The notes under the pieces: generated by a model
What the model saw: the letters and a program-made list of their open reading frames with translations, nothing else
What the model was told of the DNA's origin: nothing
Database searches by the model: none
Assembly: GCA_963840545.1 (NCBI GenBank)
Contig: CAWIZE010000002.1
Coordinates: 248,001-312,000, forward strand
DNA: 64,000 nucleotides
Reading direction: 5' to 3'
Origin: JAKAWQ01 sp963840545
Lineage (GTDB): Bacteria; Pseudomonadota; Alphaproteobacteria; Acetobacterales; Acetobacteraceae
Translations under genes and position numbers: made by a program
In this document: in pieces, positions 8,458 to 17,579 of the stretch
Layout: the number at the start of each line of letters is the position of its first letter
How positions within the stretch are numbered: position 1 is the stretch's first letter

Positions 8458-9233
8458 GCCGGGATTCCTTCGACCGTGCCGCCGCCGAGATAGGCGCGCT
8501 CGATCGCCTCGGGCGCGAGCGCGGCGGCGCTCTCGCTGACCAGCGCGATGCGTCCGCGCGCGAGCACATAGACGCGGTCGGCAAGGCCGAGCGCCTTCTC
8601 CACCAGCTGCTCGACGAGCAGGATGGAAACACCGCGCGCGCGCATCGCCCCCGCCACCGCGAGCACCCGGTCCACCAGCACGGGCGAAAGCCCGGCGGAG
8701 GGCTCGTCCAGCATCAGAAGGCGCGGCCGGCGCACGATGCCCTGCGCGACAACCAGCATCTGCTGCTGCCCGCCGCTCAGCGCGCTGGCGCGAAGCTGGC
8801 GCCGCTCCGCCATTTCCGGGAACGCGGCGTACGCCTCCTCGATCCGCGCCGCCCGCTCGCCCGGCGCTGCATTGAAGGCTGCCAGCAGCAGGTTGTCGTG
8901 CACGCTGAGCGGGCCGAACACGTGATGGCCTTCGAGCACGTGCACGAGCCCGGCCCGCACCGCCTGCTGGGGCGATGCCCGGGTGATGTCGGCGCCGGCG
9001 AAGCGCACCGTGCCCGCGCTCTTGGCGATGAGGCCGGAAAGGGCAGCGAGCAGCGTCGATTTGCCGGCGCCGTTCGGCCCGAGCAAGGCGACCACCTCGC
9101 CCGCGCGCACCTCGAGATCGACCCCGTCGAGCACGCTGAGCTTGCCGTAGCCGGCGACGATCCCGCGCGCGGCCAGCAGCGGTTCAGGCCGCCCATCTTT
9201 TGGCCCCCCATGTTCAGGCGCCGAGATAGGCAT
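8454..9233 (-). CDS. livF: Branched-chain-type ABC transporter ATPase, LivF type
   Basis: A 259-residue ATP-binding subunit with Walker A GPNGAGKST, a Q-loop, signature LSGGQQQ, Walker B LLMLDEP and a switch His region (LLVEQ in place of VTH, as is usual for LivF). It is one of the two ATPases of a HAAT-family importer, the other being fused to the permease next to it. It starts within the 3' end of the permease-ATPase gene, an overlap of 20 nt, and runs into the first enolase-superfamily gene with a 4-nt overlap. Confidence 0.9.
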   Translation of the reverse strand: MPISAPEHGGPKDGRPEPLLAARGIVAGYGKLSVLDGVDLEVRAGEVVALLGPNGAGKSTLLAALSGLIAKSAGTVRFAGADITRASPQQAVRAGLVHVLEGHHVFGPLSVHDNLLLAAFNAAPGERAARIEEAYAAFPEMAERRQLRASALSGGQQQMLVVAQGIVRRPRLLMLDEPSAGLSPVLVDRVLAVAGAMRARGVSILLVEQLVEKALGLADRVYVLARGRIALVSESAAALAPEAIERAYLGGGTVEGIPA

Positions 9234-11034
9234 GCACCACCTCCCGGTGCGCCCGGATCTCCGCCGGCGTCCCCGCCGCGAGCACGCGGCCGGTGGCGAG
9301 CACCGTCACCTGGTCCGAGATGCGGAAGACGAAGTCCGCATGGTGCTCCACCAGCAGCACCCCTAGCCCGAGCCTGCGCATCTCGCGGATGATCGCGCCG
9401 AGATTGTCGATCTCCGCAGCACTCAGCCCGGCTGCCGGTTCGTCGAGCAGCATGAAGCGCGGCCGCATCGCGAGCGCCCGCGCGATCTCCAGGAACCGCT
9501 GCTCGCTGTGCTGCAGCCGATCGGCGCGCGCGTTGGCCCAAGCGGCCAGGCCGACCGTGCGAAGCGCCGCCATTGCCTGCGCGCGCAAGCCCCGCTCGTC
9601 ACGACGGAATCGCGGCAGCCCGAGCGCCACCTCGCCGAACCCCGCCGCGGCATGGCGCCAGGCGCCGAGCATCACGTTCTCGATCACGCTCGCCTCGCCC
9701 AGGATGCGCGGCGTCTGGAAGGTCCGCGCGATGCCGAGCCCGGCGCGCGCCTGCGCGCCGCTCCGCGTGATATCCGCGCCATCGATGCGGATGCGTCCGG
9801 ACTGGGCGGCGTAGAAGCCCGAGAGGATGTTGAGCGCGGTCGTCTTGCCGCTGCCGTTCGGCCCGATCAGCCCGTGCACCGTCCCGGGTGCGAGCGGCAG
9901 GCTGATCCCGTCGAGCGCGCGCACGCCGCCGAAGGCGCGGCTGACATCTTCGAGCAGGAGCGGTCCCGAAGCGGGCGTGGCGGAGACGAGTGCCGCCGCC
10001 ATCGCCTCGGGCTCGGGCCCGGCCATCCGGTCGATCGCCGGCGGCGCGCGCTTCAGCCGCTCGAGCAGCTCGGCGATGCCGCCGGGTGCGACCAGCACGA
10101 CCACCAGCAGGAGGAACGCATAGACGAAGCTCGACCAGGTCACCAGCGGTGCGGCGAGCTCCGGCAGCAGCGTCAGCAGCGCGGTGCCGATCATCGGTCC
10201 GACGATGCGGCCGCGTCCGCCGATCAGCACGGCGATGAAGAAGAGCACCGAGAGGTCGAGCGTGAAGGCGTCCGGCGTGATGTAGGATTGCGCCGTCGCG
10301 AAGAGGCCGCCGGCGACGCTGCCGAGGGCCCCGCTCAAGGCGAAAACGGAAAGCTTCAGCCGCGCGATCGGCACGCCCGCCGCTTCCGCGGCGACCTCGG
10401 CGTCGCGCACCGCGATCAGCGCGCGGCCGGGATTGCCGCCCGCGATGTTCCACACCAGCCAGGTGGCGAGCGCATCGACGATCAGCACCAGGCAATAGAA
10501 GCCTCCGGTGCTGGCGAAGGGGCCCGCATAGGCCGGCCCGGCGAGGCCGATGCCGCCGCCGGTGAGCGAACCCCAGGCCAGCGCCACCTGCGTCACGATG
10601 ATGGCGAAGCCGAGCGTCGCCATGGCGAAATAGAAGCTTCTGAGCCGGAGGCCGGGAATGCCGACGATCACGCCCGCGATCACGCCGGTGATCGTGCAGG
10701 CGGCGAGCGCGAGCAGGGGGTCGAGCCCGGTCCTGGCGACGAGCACGCTCGCGGTATAGGCGCCGACGGCGAGCATCCCGCCATAGCCGACGGCGAGCAT
10801 CCCGGCATAGCCGACGACGAGGTCGAGACCCGAGACGAGCACCCAGTAGGTGCCGGCGAGGGTCGCGATATGCACCCAGTAATCGTTGAGGAAGAGCGGC
10901 AGCGTCGCCAGCAGCAGCGCGCCGCCGGCGATCGCGCAGGCCGGCTTGAGCGCCGAGGGGGCGCGCGGGCTCGCGGCGAGGGGCGGGGAAGGGGAGATCG
11001 GCGCCCGCCTTTGCAGGAGGGCCTGCTCAGACAC
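9214..11034 (-). CDS. Fused Liv-type ABC permease and ATPase (LivM-LivG)
   Basis: About 606 residues. The N-terminal ~320 form a LivM permease with VVGYAGML, the GAYTAS segment and the EAAGVPIARLKL coupling loop. After a linker, a LivG ATPase has GPNGSGKTT, MLLDEPAAGL and LVEHHADFV. The ABC signature reads LQHSEQR rather than LSxGQQR. The start is a GTG at 11034 that overlaps the livH stop; an earlier in-frame codon at 11106 lies inside livH. DNA at 10763-10810 is a 24-bp tandem duplication (one mismatch) encoding GYAGMLAV/GYGGMLAV, yet the segment keeps the family's normal length. Confidence 0.88.
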   Translation of the reverse strand: MSEQALLQRRAPISPSPPLAASPRAPSALKPACAIAGGALLLATLPLFLNDYWVHIATLAGTYWVLVSGLDLVVGYAGMLAVGYGGMLAVGAYTASVLVARTGLDPLLALAACTITGVIAGVIVGIPGLRLRSFYFAMATLGFAIIVTQVALAWGSLTGGGIGLAGPAYAGPFASTGGFYCLVLIVDALATWLVWNIAGGNPGRALIAVRDAEVAAEAAGVPIARLKLSVFALSGALGSVAGGLFATAQSYITPDAFTLDLSVLFFIAVLIGGRGRIVGPMIGTALLTLLPELAAPLVTWSSFVYAFLLLVVVLVAPGGIAELLERLKRAPPAIDRMAGPEPEAMAAALVSATPASGPLLLEDVSRAFGGVRALDGISLPLAPGTVHGLIGPNGSGKTTALNILSGFYAAQSGRIRIDGADITRSGAQARAGLGIARTFQTPRILGEASVIENVMLGAWRHAAAGFGEVALGLPRFRRDERGLRAQAMAALRTVGLAAWANARADRLQHSEQRFLEIARALAMRPRFMLLDEPAAGLSAAEIDNLGAIIREMRRLGLGVLLVEHHADFVFRISDQVTVLATGRVLAAGTPAEIRAHREVVHAYLGA

Positions 11035-11891
11035 GACGCTGCTCGGCGGCGCCGAACAGGCCGCGCGGCATGGCGAGCAGGATGGCGATGAAGGCGACGA
11101 AGGCAACCACCGGGACCATATCGCCGCCGAACCAGTAATTGGCCGCCTGCTGGATCAGGCCAAGCGCCAATCCGCCCACCAGCGCGCCGCGATTGCTGCC
11201 CAGCCCGCCGATCGCCACGGGGATGAAGCCGTAGAAGGTGAGCATCATGCCGTTGGCGAAGAAGGCAAGCAGCAGCTCGCCTCCGACGAAGCCTGCGAAA
11301 GCCCCGACGATGCCGGCAAGCACGTAGCTCAGCACGCGCATCCGCCGCTCCGGAATGCCGAGCGCAAGCGCCGCGCGCTGATCCTCCGAGATCGCGAGGA
11401 ACGCCCGCCCGGCCAGCGTGCCGCGATAGAACCACTCGAGCCCCGCGGCCGCGCCGAGGCAGGCGACGACGGGCAGCCAGGACCTGCTCCGAGGCGAGGC
11501 CGTGGCCGATCCCGAACAGGGTCGGGAATGGCCGCGGCTCGGTGCCCCACGCGATCGCCGCCAGCTGCTGGACCATCAGCGCCACCGCGAGCGTGCTCAA
11601 CACATAGAGATGCTTCTCGATATTGCGCAGCACCGGGCGCACCGCGAGCCGTTCGGTGAGCCAGCCGAAAACCCCGCCGACGACGAGGGTTGCCGCGAAC
11701 CCCGCCGCCACCGGCCAGTGCAGCACGCCGATGAAGAGCGCGCCGAAAACCGAGCCCAGCATGCCGAGCATGCCGGCGGTGAAGCTCATGACCTTCGAGG
11801 TCGAATACATGACGTTGTACGCGAACCCGATCATCGCGTAGACGGCCCCGGTCGCAAGCCCTGCGACGAGGATGCTGACGAGTATCACCAC
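11027..11891 (-). pseudogene. livH: Branched-chain-type ABC permease LivH, interrupted by one frameshift near 11481-11484
   Basis: From the GTG at 11891 the frame encodes helices typical of LivH (LVAGLATGAVYAMIGFAYN) up to GHGLASEQ. There it shifts. The continuation, WLPVVACLGAAAGLEWF followed by MRVLSYVLAGIVGAFAGF and the RGLFGAAEQ tail, is in another frame, ending at 11027. Removing one base in the GGTCC at about 11481-11484 restores a normal ~287-residue permease. If real, the frameshift would destroy the transporter; every other operon gene is intact, so a sequence error is likely. It begins four nt after the binding-protein gene. Confidence 0.82.
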
Positions 11892-11895
11892 GCCC

Positions 11896-13092
11896 CTAAT
11901 AGCCCGGCGCCAGGTGGTAGGCGCCGTTGCTGAAGGAGTCCGCGGCGTTCATCACGACCTCCGCGGTCGGGTAGCCGTTATGCTCCGTCGCCGTGTAGCT
12001 GTAATCGCCGAAGATGCCGGGATAGGCGGTGAGCTGCTCCCAGGCGCGCTTCACGGCAGCCGGCTCGCTCGAGCCGCCATGCTCGATCGCCCACTTGATC
12101 AGGTTCACCGAATCGTAGCCGCAGGCCACCCACCAGAGCGTGGTGTCCGAGAGCCGCACCTTGTCGCCGACCAGCTTGAGAAACGACTGCGTGCGCGCCG
12201 GCAGTTGCCCCTGGGCATCGAAGCTCGTCGAGCGGTAGCCGACGATGAAGACCCTCTGCCAGTACACAGGCTGTTTCAGAAGATTTTTCACGATGCCGGT
12301 GCCCATGGCGGGATGGCCCACCATCGGCGCGTCCCAGCCGATCGCGCCGCGCGCATTCATGATCCGCGCATTGAGACCGGCGGAATCCGACCATACCAGC
12401 ATCGCCTCGGCGCCCGCCTGCCGCGCCTTCTGCATTTCGGCGGTGGCATCGGTCGCGTTGGGGTCGATCAGCGCGGTATAAACGACCTCGCCCTTGGCCT
12501 TCTTGAACTCGGACGCGGCGAGCTGCAGCGTCGCCGTGCCGTAGCCGGTCGCATCGCCGATCACCGCGACCTTCTGCGCCTTGAGCACGTTGAGGACATA
12601 GCCCTGCGCCGCCTCGGTCCATTGCGTGTTGGAGGGAAGTTGGCGGAAGTAGAACGGATAGCGCGTCACGTCGACCAGGCTGTCCACGACGCTATAGAGC
12701 AGGCTCGGCACCTTGTAGCGCGCGGTGACCGGCTCGGTGGCCAGGCTCTCGCCGGAATTGGTCGGGCCGAGCAGGAACTCGATCTTCTCCTGGTTGATCA
12801 CTTCGAGCGCCGCGTTCACCGCCTTGGTGGGGTCGCCCTGCGTGTCGCGCGTCACGATCTCGATCTGCCGGCCGCCGATGCCGCCCGCCTTGTTCAGGAG
12901 CGCAGTGGCGAACTGGATGCCGCGGTTGAAGCCGATGCCGGGGGAGGAATTGGGCCCCGTCAGGGCGACGAGCCAGCCGATCTTGACCGGCGGGTTCGCG
13001 GCCGCCCGCGCCGTTCCGATCAGCGGCAGAACGGCACCGCCGGCCGCGGCCGCGAGCACGCTCCGCCGGCGCCAGGCATGATCTCGGACCAT
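11896..13092 (-). CDS. Periplasmic substrate-binding protein of the Liv/HAAT transporter
   Basis: About 398 residues with a Tat-like signal peptide (WRRRSVLAAAAGGAVLPL, then AxA cleavage near ARA). The mature protein opens VKIGWLVALTGPNSS, the usual start of Peripla_BP_6 / LivK-like proteins, with GIQFATALLNKAGGIGG and the following two-lobe fold. The ATG at 13092 is preceded by GAGGAGGGG at good spacing, which decides the start over an upstream ATG at 13107. It is first in the operon, as the abundant binding protein often is. The ligand is not predictable; members bind amino acids, amides, urea or aromatic acids. Confidence 0.88.
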   Translation of the reverse strand: MVRDHAWRRRSVLAAAAGGAVLPLIGTARAAANPPVKIGWLVALTGPNSSPGIGFNRGIQFATALLNKAGGIGGRQIEIVTRDTQGDPTKAVNAALEVINQEKIEFLLGPTNSGESLATEPVTARYKVPSLLYSVVDSLVDVTRYPFYFRQLPSNTQWTEAAQGYVLNVLKAQKVAVIGDATGYGTATLQLAASEFKKAKGEVVYTALIDPNATDATAEMQKARQAGAEAMLVWSDSAGLNARIMNARGAIGWDAPMVGHPAMGTGIVKNLLKQPVYWQRVFIVGYRSTSFDAQGQLPARTQSFLKLVGDKVRLSDTTLWWVACGYDSVNLIKWAIEHGGSSEPAAVKRAWEQLTAYPGIFGDYSYTATEHNGYPTAEVVMNAADSFSNGAYHLAPGY

Positions 13093-13187
13093 CTTTCCCC
13101 TCCTCACCTACGACCCTTCGTGCGTCCGCGCGCCCGGGTTCTTGAATGCGGCGCACAGTTGCCGGCGGCCTGGGGATAATGTCAAAT

Positions 13188-13198
13188 TCGATTTTCGA
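13188..13198. promoter_or_regulatory. Candidate LysR-type operator between the liv operon and its divergent regulator
   Basis: TCGA-TTT-TCGA is a perfect inverted repeat, and the flanking TCA...TGA extends the symmetry. It lies 22 nt before the LysR start and 96 nt before the binding-protein start, where an autoregulatory LysR site would be expected. It is a visual call only. Confidence 0.4.
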
Positions 13199-13220
13199 CT
13201 GACCTTATGAGCCAACGGTT

Positions 13221-14204
13221 ATGCCCTTCCGCCTCCGGCCCTTCCAGGTCTTCCGCACGGTGATGGAAACCGGCAGCGTCACGGAAGCCGCGCGTATCCT
13301 CAATGTTTCGCAGCCCGCCGTCAGCCGCGCCTTGCAGCAGGCGGAAGACGGGCTTGGCTTTCCCCTCTTCGTGCGCGAGCGCGGCGGCATCCAGCCGACC
13401 GCCGAGGCCCGCGCCTTGCTGCCTGAGCTCCTGCGCGCCTTCGCCGCGATCGAAGTCGTCCAGCGCTTCTCCGGCGATCTCAAGGAATCCCGCGCCGGCC
13501 TCGTCATCGTCGCGGCGACCCCGGCGCTCGCCAACAGCCTGCTGCCGGCCGCGATCCGCCGCTTCCGCGGCGATCGGCCCGAGGTGCGCGTGGCGCTGCA
13601 CACGGTGCTCAACCACGAAGTCGTCGACATGGTCGCCGGCAACCGCGCCGAGCTCGGCCTGGTGCTGATCCCGGCGCAGGATTCCGCCACACTCTCGCGC
13701 GAGCTTTGCGCCGGCGACCTCGTCTGCATCGTGCCCGAGGATCATCCGCTCGCCGCGCGCCGGAGCGTCGCCGCGTCCGATCTGCTGGCCTGGCCGCTGA
13801 TCTCGTTCAGCACCGGCCTGCCCATCGGCGCGCTCATCGAGGATGCGTTCGAACGACAGGGGCTGCGGCGCGCGATCACGATCGAGGTCACGCAATCGGC
13901 CTCGGCCTGCGCCCTCGTGCGCGCGGGCGCCGGCGTCGCCGTCGTCGATTCCTTCGCCCTCTCCGGAGGCGCCGAGTCGGGGTTCGTGGTGCTGCCCTTC
14001 GCGCCGTCGGTCCGCATCCGCGCCAAGCTTCTGAGCGGCCGCCATCGGCCGCCGTCCCGCCTCGCGCGCATCTTCGTCGCGGTCCTCGAGACGGTCGTCG
14101 CCGAGCACGTCGCCGCCGGACGGCTGCACGGTCCGCCGGCAAAGGGCAAATCGGACCGCCGCCCCGCGCATCGGCCGCGCGCCGTGCGGGCAGAGAGAAA
14201 ATGA
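13221..14204 (+). CDS. LysR-family transcriptional regulator
   Basis: A 327-residue protein. Residues 1-60 form the LysR winged HTH (LRPFQVFRTVMETGSVTEAA, then VSQPAVSRALQQAE). The rest is the substrate-binding-like effector domain, with a basic low-complexity tail (about the last 35 residues). It is divergent from the Liv transporter/enolase-superfamily operon with a 128-nt shared promoter region, so it most likely controls that operon in response to the transported compound. This role is inferred from position. Confidence 0.88.
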   Translation: MPFRLRPFQVFRTVMETGSVTEAARILNVSQPAVSRALQQAEDGLGFPLFVRERGGIQPTAEARALLPELLRAFAAIEVVQRFSGDLKESRAGLVIVAATPALANSLLPAAIRRFRGDRPEVRVALHTVLNHEVVDMVAGNRAELGLVLIPAQDSATLSRELCAGDLVCIVPEDHPLAARRSVAASDLLAWPLISFSTGLPIGALIEDAFERQGLRRAITIEVTQSASACALVRAGAGVAVVDSFALSGGAESGFVVLPFAPSVRIRAKLLSGRHRPPSRLARIFVAVLETVVAEHVAAGRLHGPPAKGKSDRRPAHRPRAVRAERK

Positions 14205-14348
14205 GGCCAGGCACTGACGGCGGGACGGCCGGATCGCTTCGCAATTCCGACCGGGCCGGTTCTGCTTTAGAGTCCAGCGTCGGGCGTTGCCTCTCTTTGG
14301 GTGCTACCTGGGGCGGTGGTCCCGCCCACGAACCGGGAGAACCGAACC

Positions 14349-14945
14349 ATGTACGGCTCTGGCGCTGACCCGATCATACTCTGGCACCTCATCCCATTGT
14401 TCGGGATGCTGATCATGATGATGGTGAATGTCGGCACCCACCGCGGCTTCGCGATCGCCCAGTCGCGCCGCGATGCGCGCCGCCACCGCGCGGCGATCGC
14501 CGCCGAGCTGGCGAGCCTGAGCGATCTGGTGCTGGAGAACCTGCGGCTGCTTCGCACCGAAGCCGGCTTCGTGCTGTCGTGCCGGTCGCTGACCGCGGTT
14601 TATCGCGGCACGATGGGCCGGCTCACCTTCCTCGCCGAGGAGGAGATCGCCTCGGTGGTGGCGACGTACATGCTGGTGGAGCGGCTGGAGGGGCTGACGG
14701 CGGCGCGCGGCAAGGCGGCCGGGCCCTCGGTCTTCCGCTTCGAGGGGGCGAAGGCCGATCTCGGCCTGCTGCGGCGCGAGTATTGGAGGGTCGCCGCGGA
14801 AATCAAAAAGACGCTGGCCGTGCTCGGGTGCCGCGCCGCCGAAGTCCCGCCTGCCGCGCAACCTTCCGCCGCGCCGCAACCCACCCCGCTGCCGACGCAA
14901 CGTGCCACGCAGCCAATCCCTCAGCCTTTGGCCGCGGCAGCATGA
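14349..14945 (+). CDS. Uncharacterised membrane-anchored protein
   Basis: A 198-residue protein not recognised as a named family. It has one strong membrane segment near residues 9-27 (IILWHLIPLFGMLIMMMVNV), then a cytosolic alpha-helical region rich in Arg and Ala (residues 35-150), and a low-complexity Pro/Ala/Gln tail. The ATG at 14349 follows GGGAGAACC. Its stop overlaps the start of the enoyl-CoA hydratase gene (ATGA), so the two are probably co-translated. Confidence 0.65.
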   Translation: MYGSGADPIILWHLIPLFGMLIMMMVNVGTHRGFAIAQSRRDARRHRAAIAAELASLSDLVLENLRLLRTEAGFVLSCRSLTAVYRGTMGRLTFLAEEEIASVVATYMLVERLEGLTAARGKAAGPSVFRFEGAKADLGLLRREYWRVAAEIKKTLAVLGCRAAEVPPAAQPSAAPQPTPLPTQRATQPIPQPLAAAA

Positions 14946-15757
14946 GCGCGGTCGAATCTCATGCCGACGCGCGCTACACGACGATCAGGGTCGGACAGTC
15001 GGAGGACGGGATCTGCGAGATCACGCTCAACCGGCCGGAAGTCTCCAACGCCTTCAACACCGAGATGGCGCGCGAGCTCCTGGACATGTTCGACCGTCTC
15101 AACGCCGAACCCGAACGCGCCCGCGTCGTCCTCATCACCGGCGCCGGTGAGCGCGCCTTCTGCGCCGGGGGCGATCTCAAGCAGCGCCTCGGCATGACGG
15201 ATGCCGAGTGGCAGGCCCAGCACCTTGTCTTCGAGCGCATGGTGCGCGCGATCCTGCTCGCGCCGATGCCGCTGCTCGCGGCGGTGAACGGCGCCGCCTA
15301 TGGCGGGGGGTGCGAGCTCGCCCTTCTCGCCGATTTCGCCTACGCCGCCGCGCACGCCCGCTTCGCCCTCACCGAAGTCACGCTCGGCATCATGCCCGGC
15401 GCCGGCGGAACCCAGACGCTGCCGCGCGCCGCGGGGGCACGGCGGGCGAAGGAGATCCTCTTCACCGGCCGGCCCTTCACGGCGTCCGAGGCGCTGGAAT
15501 GGGGCGTCGTCAACCGCGTCTGCGCCGGGCCGGAGCTGCTCGCCGAGGCACGGGCCACGGCCCGCGCGATCGCCGCGAACGCGCCGCTCTCGGTCCGTCA
15601 GATCAAGCAATCGGTGAATGTCGGCGCGGCGCTGGATCTCGGGGCGGCGCTGATGCTCGAGATCGAGGCCTATAACCGTCTGGTGCCGACCGCGGACCGG
15701 CGCGAGGGCATCCGCGCCTTCAACGAAAAGCGCCGGGCGCTCTACACCGGCCACTGA
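14942..15757 (+). CDS. Enoyl-CoA hydratase/isomerase family protein
   Basis: A 271-residue crotonase-fold protein: ITLNRPEVSNAFN, then AFCAGGDLKQR (first oxyanion-hole segment), NGAAYGGGCELAL (second oxyanion-hole segment), and the catalytic-Glu region ALTEVTLGIMPGAGGTQTLPRA split over about residues 140-160. Both glutamates expected of a hydratase (E near 141 and the GGG-C-E) appear present. It acts on CoA-thioesters in the cytosol. It is followed within 10 nt by tsaB. Confidence 0.88.
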   Translation: MSAVESHADARYTTIRVGQSEDGICEITLNRPEVSNAFNTEMARELLDMFDRLNAEPERARVVLITGAGERAFCAGGDLKQRLGMTDAEWQAQHLVFERMVRAILLAPMPLLAAVNGAAYGGGCELALLADFAYAAAHARFALTEVTLGIMPGAGGTQTLPRAAGARRAKEILFTGRPFTASEALEWGVVNRVCAGPELLAEARATARAIAANAPLSVRQIKQSVNVGAALDLGAALMLEIEAYNRLVPTADRREGIRAFNEKRRALYTGH

Positions 15758-15767
15758 TTTTCCCAGC

Positions 15768-16409
15768 TTGCGCATCCTCGCCCTCGATTCGGCGCTCGCG
15801 CGCGCCTCAGCCGCGGTTCTCGAGGAGGGGCGCGTGCTGGGCGCGGCGTCCGGCGAGAGCAGTGCCGCGCTCGCGGTGCTCGCCCTGCAGGCGCTCGCTT
15901 CGTCCGGCCTCGCCGCCCGCGACCTCGACGCCGTCGCGGCGACGGTCGGCCCCGGGAGCTTCACCGGCATCCGCGCCGGCCTTGCGCTGGCGGCCGGCAT
16001 CGGACTCGCCGCGGGGATCCCAATGGTCGGCGTGAGCGTCGGCGAGGCAATCGCCGCCCTGCTGCCCGAAATCCCGCCGGGCCGTCTCTGGGTCGCGATC
16101 GATCAACGGCGCGGGCGCATCTTCCTCGAGCGCGCGGGCCAGGTGACGCCATGGGCGATCGCGGCCCTGCCGAAGCCCGTCGGGCCGGTGGTCCTGGCCG
16201 GCGACGCCGCCGAGGCCGCCGCCGCTTCCCTCACCGCTCGCGGAGCGGAGGTGCGCCTCGCCGAAATCCGCCTGCCCGACGCGACCGGCGTCGGGCGGGC
16301 CGCGGCCCTGCGCCTCGCGGGACTCCTGCCGCCGCTTCTGGCAGCACCCCTCTATATCGATCCGCCGGCGGCCCTGCCCTCCCAGGGCGCCCGCCCGCCG
16401 CCCCAATGA
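15768..16409 (+). CDS. tsaB: tRNA threonylcarbamoyladenosine biosynthesis protein TsaB
   Basis: A 213-residue ASKHA-fold protein opening MRILALDSA with the family motif GPGSFTGIRAGL at 61-72. TsaB is the non-catalytic partner that, with TsaD and TsaE, transfers threonylcarbamoyl to A37 of ANN-decoding tRNAs. The start is a TTG (15768), the only start codon from which the conserved ILALDSA begins. Immediate linkage to rimI is the usual alphaproteobacterial arrangement and supports the call. Confidence 0.9.
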   Translation: MRILALDSALARASAAVLEEGRVLGAASGESSAALAVLALQALASSGLAARDLDAVAATVGPGSFTGIRAGLALAAGIGLAAGIPMVGVSVGEAIAALLPEIPPGRLWVAIDQRRGRIFLERAGQVTPWAIAALPKPVGPVVLAGDAAEAAAASLTARGAEVRLAEIRLPDATGVGRAAALRLAGLLPPLLAAPLYIDPPAALPSQGARPPPQ

Positions 16410-16419
16410 TCATGATCCA

Positions 16420-16854
16420 GTGATCGCCACCGCGATCATGACCGCCGGGCGCGCCCACGCCCCGGCGATGGCCGCAATTCATGCGCAGGCCTTCCCGCCC
16501 GGCGCGCGTTGGGGCGAGGAGGCCTTCGCCGCCCAGCTCGCCCTGCCGGGCGTCTTCGGCCTGATCGATCCGGCGGGCGGGATCGTGCTCGCCCGGGTCG
16601 TGGCGGACGAGGCCGAGATCCTGACCCTCGCCGTCATCCCCGCCGTTCGCCGCCGCGGCCTCGCCCGTTTGCTGCTGGCGGCGGCGATGGCGCGGGCAGG
16701 CACGGCGGGGGCGCGGCGGATGGTGCTCGAGGTCTCGGCGGACAACGCCCCGGCCCGTGCCCTCTATGTGGCGGCGGGGTTCGCCGCGGCCGGCCGGCGC
16801 CGGCGCTACTACCCGGACGGGTCGGACGCGCTCGTCCTCGCCGCCATGCTATAG
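16420..16854 (+). CDS. rimI: GNAT N-acetyltransferase, RimI type
   Basis: A 144-residue single GNAT domain. It has ILTLAVIPAVRRRGLARLLL (acetyl-CoA-binding motif A, R-R-G-L-A), VLEVSADNAPARALYVAAGF (motif B, with the N-x-x-A-x-x-LY signature) and a YYPDG tail as in RimI, which acetylates the N-terminal alanine of ribosomal protein S18. A GTG at 16420 gives the full domain; ATG 16438 is an alternative. It lies 10 nt after tsaB and 7 nt before the methyltransferase gene, in the same orientation. Confidence 0.85.
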   Translation: MIATAIMTAGRAHAPAMAAIHAQAFPPGARWGEEAFAAQLALPGVFGLIDPAGGIVLARVVADEAEILTLAVIPAVRRRGLARLLLAAAMARAGTAGARRMVLEVSADNAPARALYVAAGFAAAGRRRRYYPDGSDALVLAAML

Positions 16855-16861
16855 GGCAGGG

Positions 16862-17572
16862 ATGGCGATCGACGTGGCGATGGCCGCCGACTTCTATTCC
16901 GGGCGTCAGGGCGCGGTGACGGCGCGCCTGGTGCGCGAGCGGCTCGTGTCCCTGTGGCCCGACCTCGCCGGCAAGTCGCTGCTCGGGCTCGGCTACGCGG
17001 CGCCCTACCTCCGCCTCTGGCGGGAGAGCGCCGAGCGCTGCGTAGCACTCACCCCGGCGCAGATCGGCGCGGCGCGGTGGCCGGCCGGCAAGCCGGGGCT
17101 CTCCTGCACGGCGGAGGAGGACGCGCTGCCCTTCCCCGACCTCCTGTTCGACCGCATCCTGCTCGTCCATGGCCTGGAGGCGGCGGAGAACGCGCGGCGG
17201 CTGCTGCGCGAGGTCTGGCGCGTCCTCAAGGACGACGGCCTCCTTCTCGTCGTGGCGCCGAACCGGCGCAGCCCCTGGGCCTATGTCGAAGCGACGCCGT
17301 TCGGCCACGGCCAGCCCTACTCGCCGCGCCAGCTCGGCGGGCTCCTCGCGGCCTCGCTGTTCCGGATCGAGCGGCGGGAGACCGCGCTCTACCTCCCGCC
17401 GCTCAATCGGCGGCTGGTGCTGCGGACTGCCCGGCTCTGGGAACGGGCCGGAAGACGCCTCGCGCCGCAACTGGCCGGGCTGACGATCTGCGAGGCGGTG
17501 AAGGACTGCTACGCCGCCGTGCCTGCTCTCAAACGGCCGGTCCGTCGCCTCGTGCTGTCCGAAGCGGCATGA
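16862..17572 (+). CDS. Class I SAM-dependent methyltransferase-like protein
   Basis: A 236-residue protein with a Rossmann-like core: SLLGLGYAAPYL takes the place of the usual VLDxGxGxG motif, EEDALPFPDLLFDRILLVHGLE is the post-II segment, and LLREVWRVLKDDGLLLVVAPN matches the motif III of small-molecule methyltransferases. The glycine-rich loop is degenerate (G-L-G-Y-A-A), so activity is not certain. The substrate is unknown. It is convergent with rnd, with 7 nt between the stops. Confidence 0.75.
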   Translation: MAIDVAMAADFYSGRQGAVTARLVRERLVSLWPDLAGKSLLGLGYAAPYLRLWRESAERCVALTPAQIGAARWPAGKPGLSCTAEEDALPFPDLLFDRILLVHGLEAAENARRLLREVWRVLKDDGLLLVVAPNRRSPWAYVEATPFGHGQPYSPRQLGGLLAASLFRIERRETALYLPPLNRRLVLRTARLWERAGRRLAPQLAGLTICEAVKDCYAAVPALKRPVRRLVLSEAA

Positions 17573-17579
17573 TGTCCGT

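Noticed and set aside
11027..11891. Programmed frameshifting in livH
   Set aside because: No slippery run or stimulatory structure is apparent at the shift, and LivH is a single frame throughout the family; mutation or sequence error is simpler.
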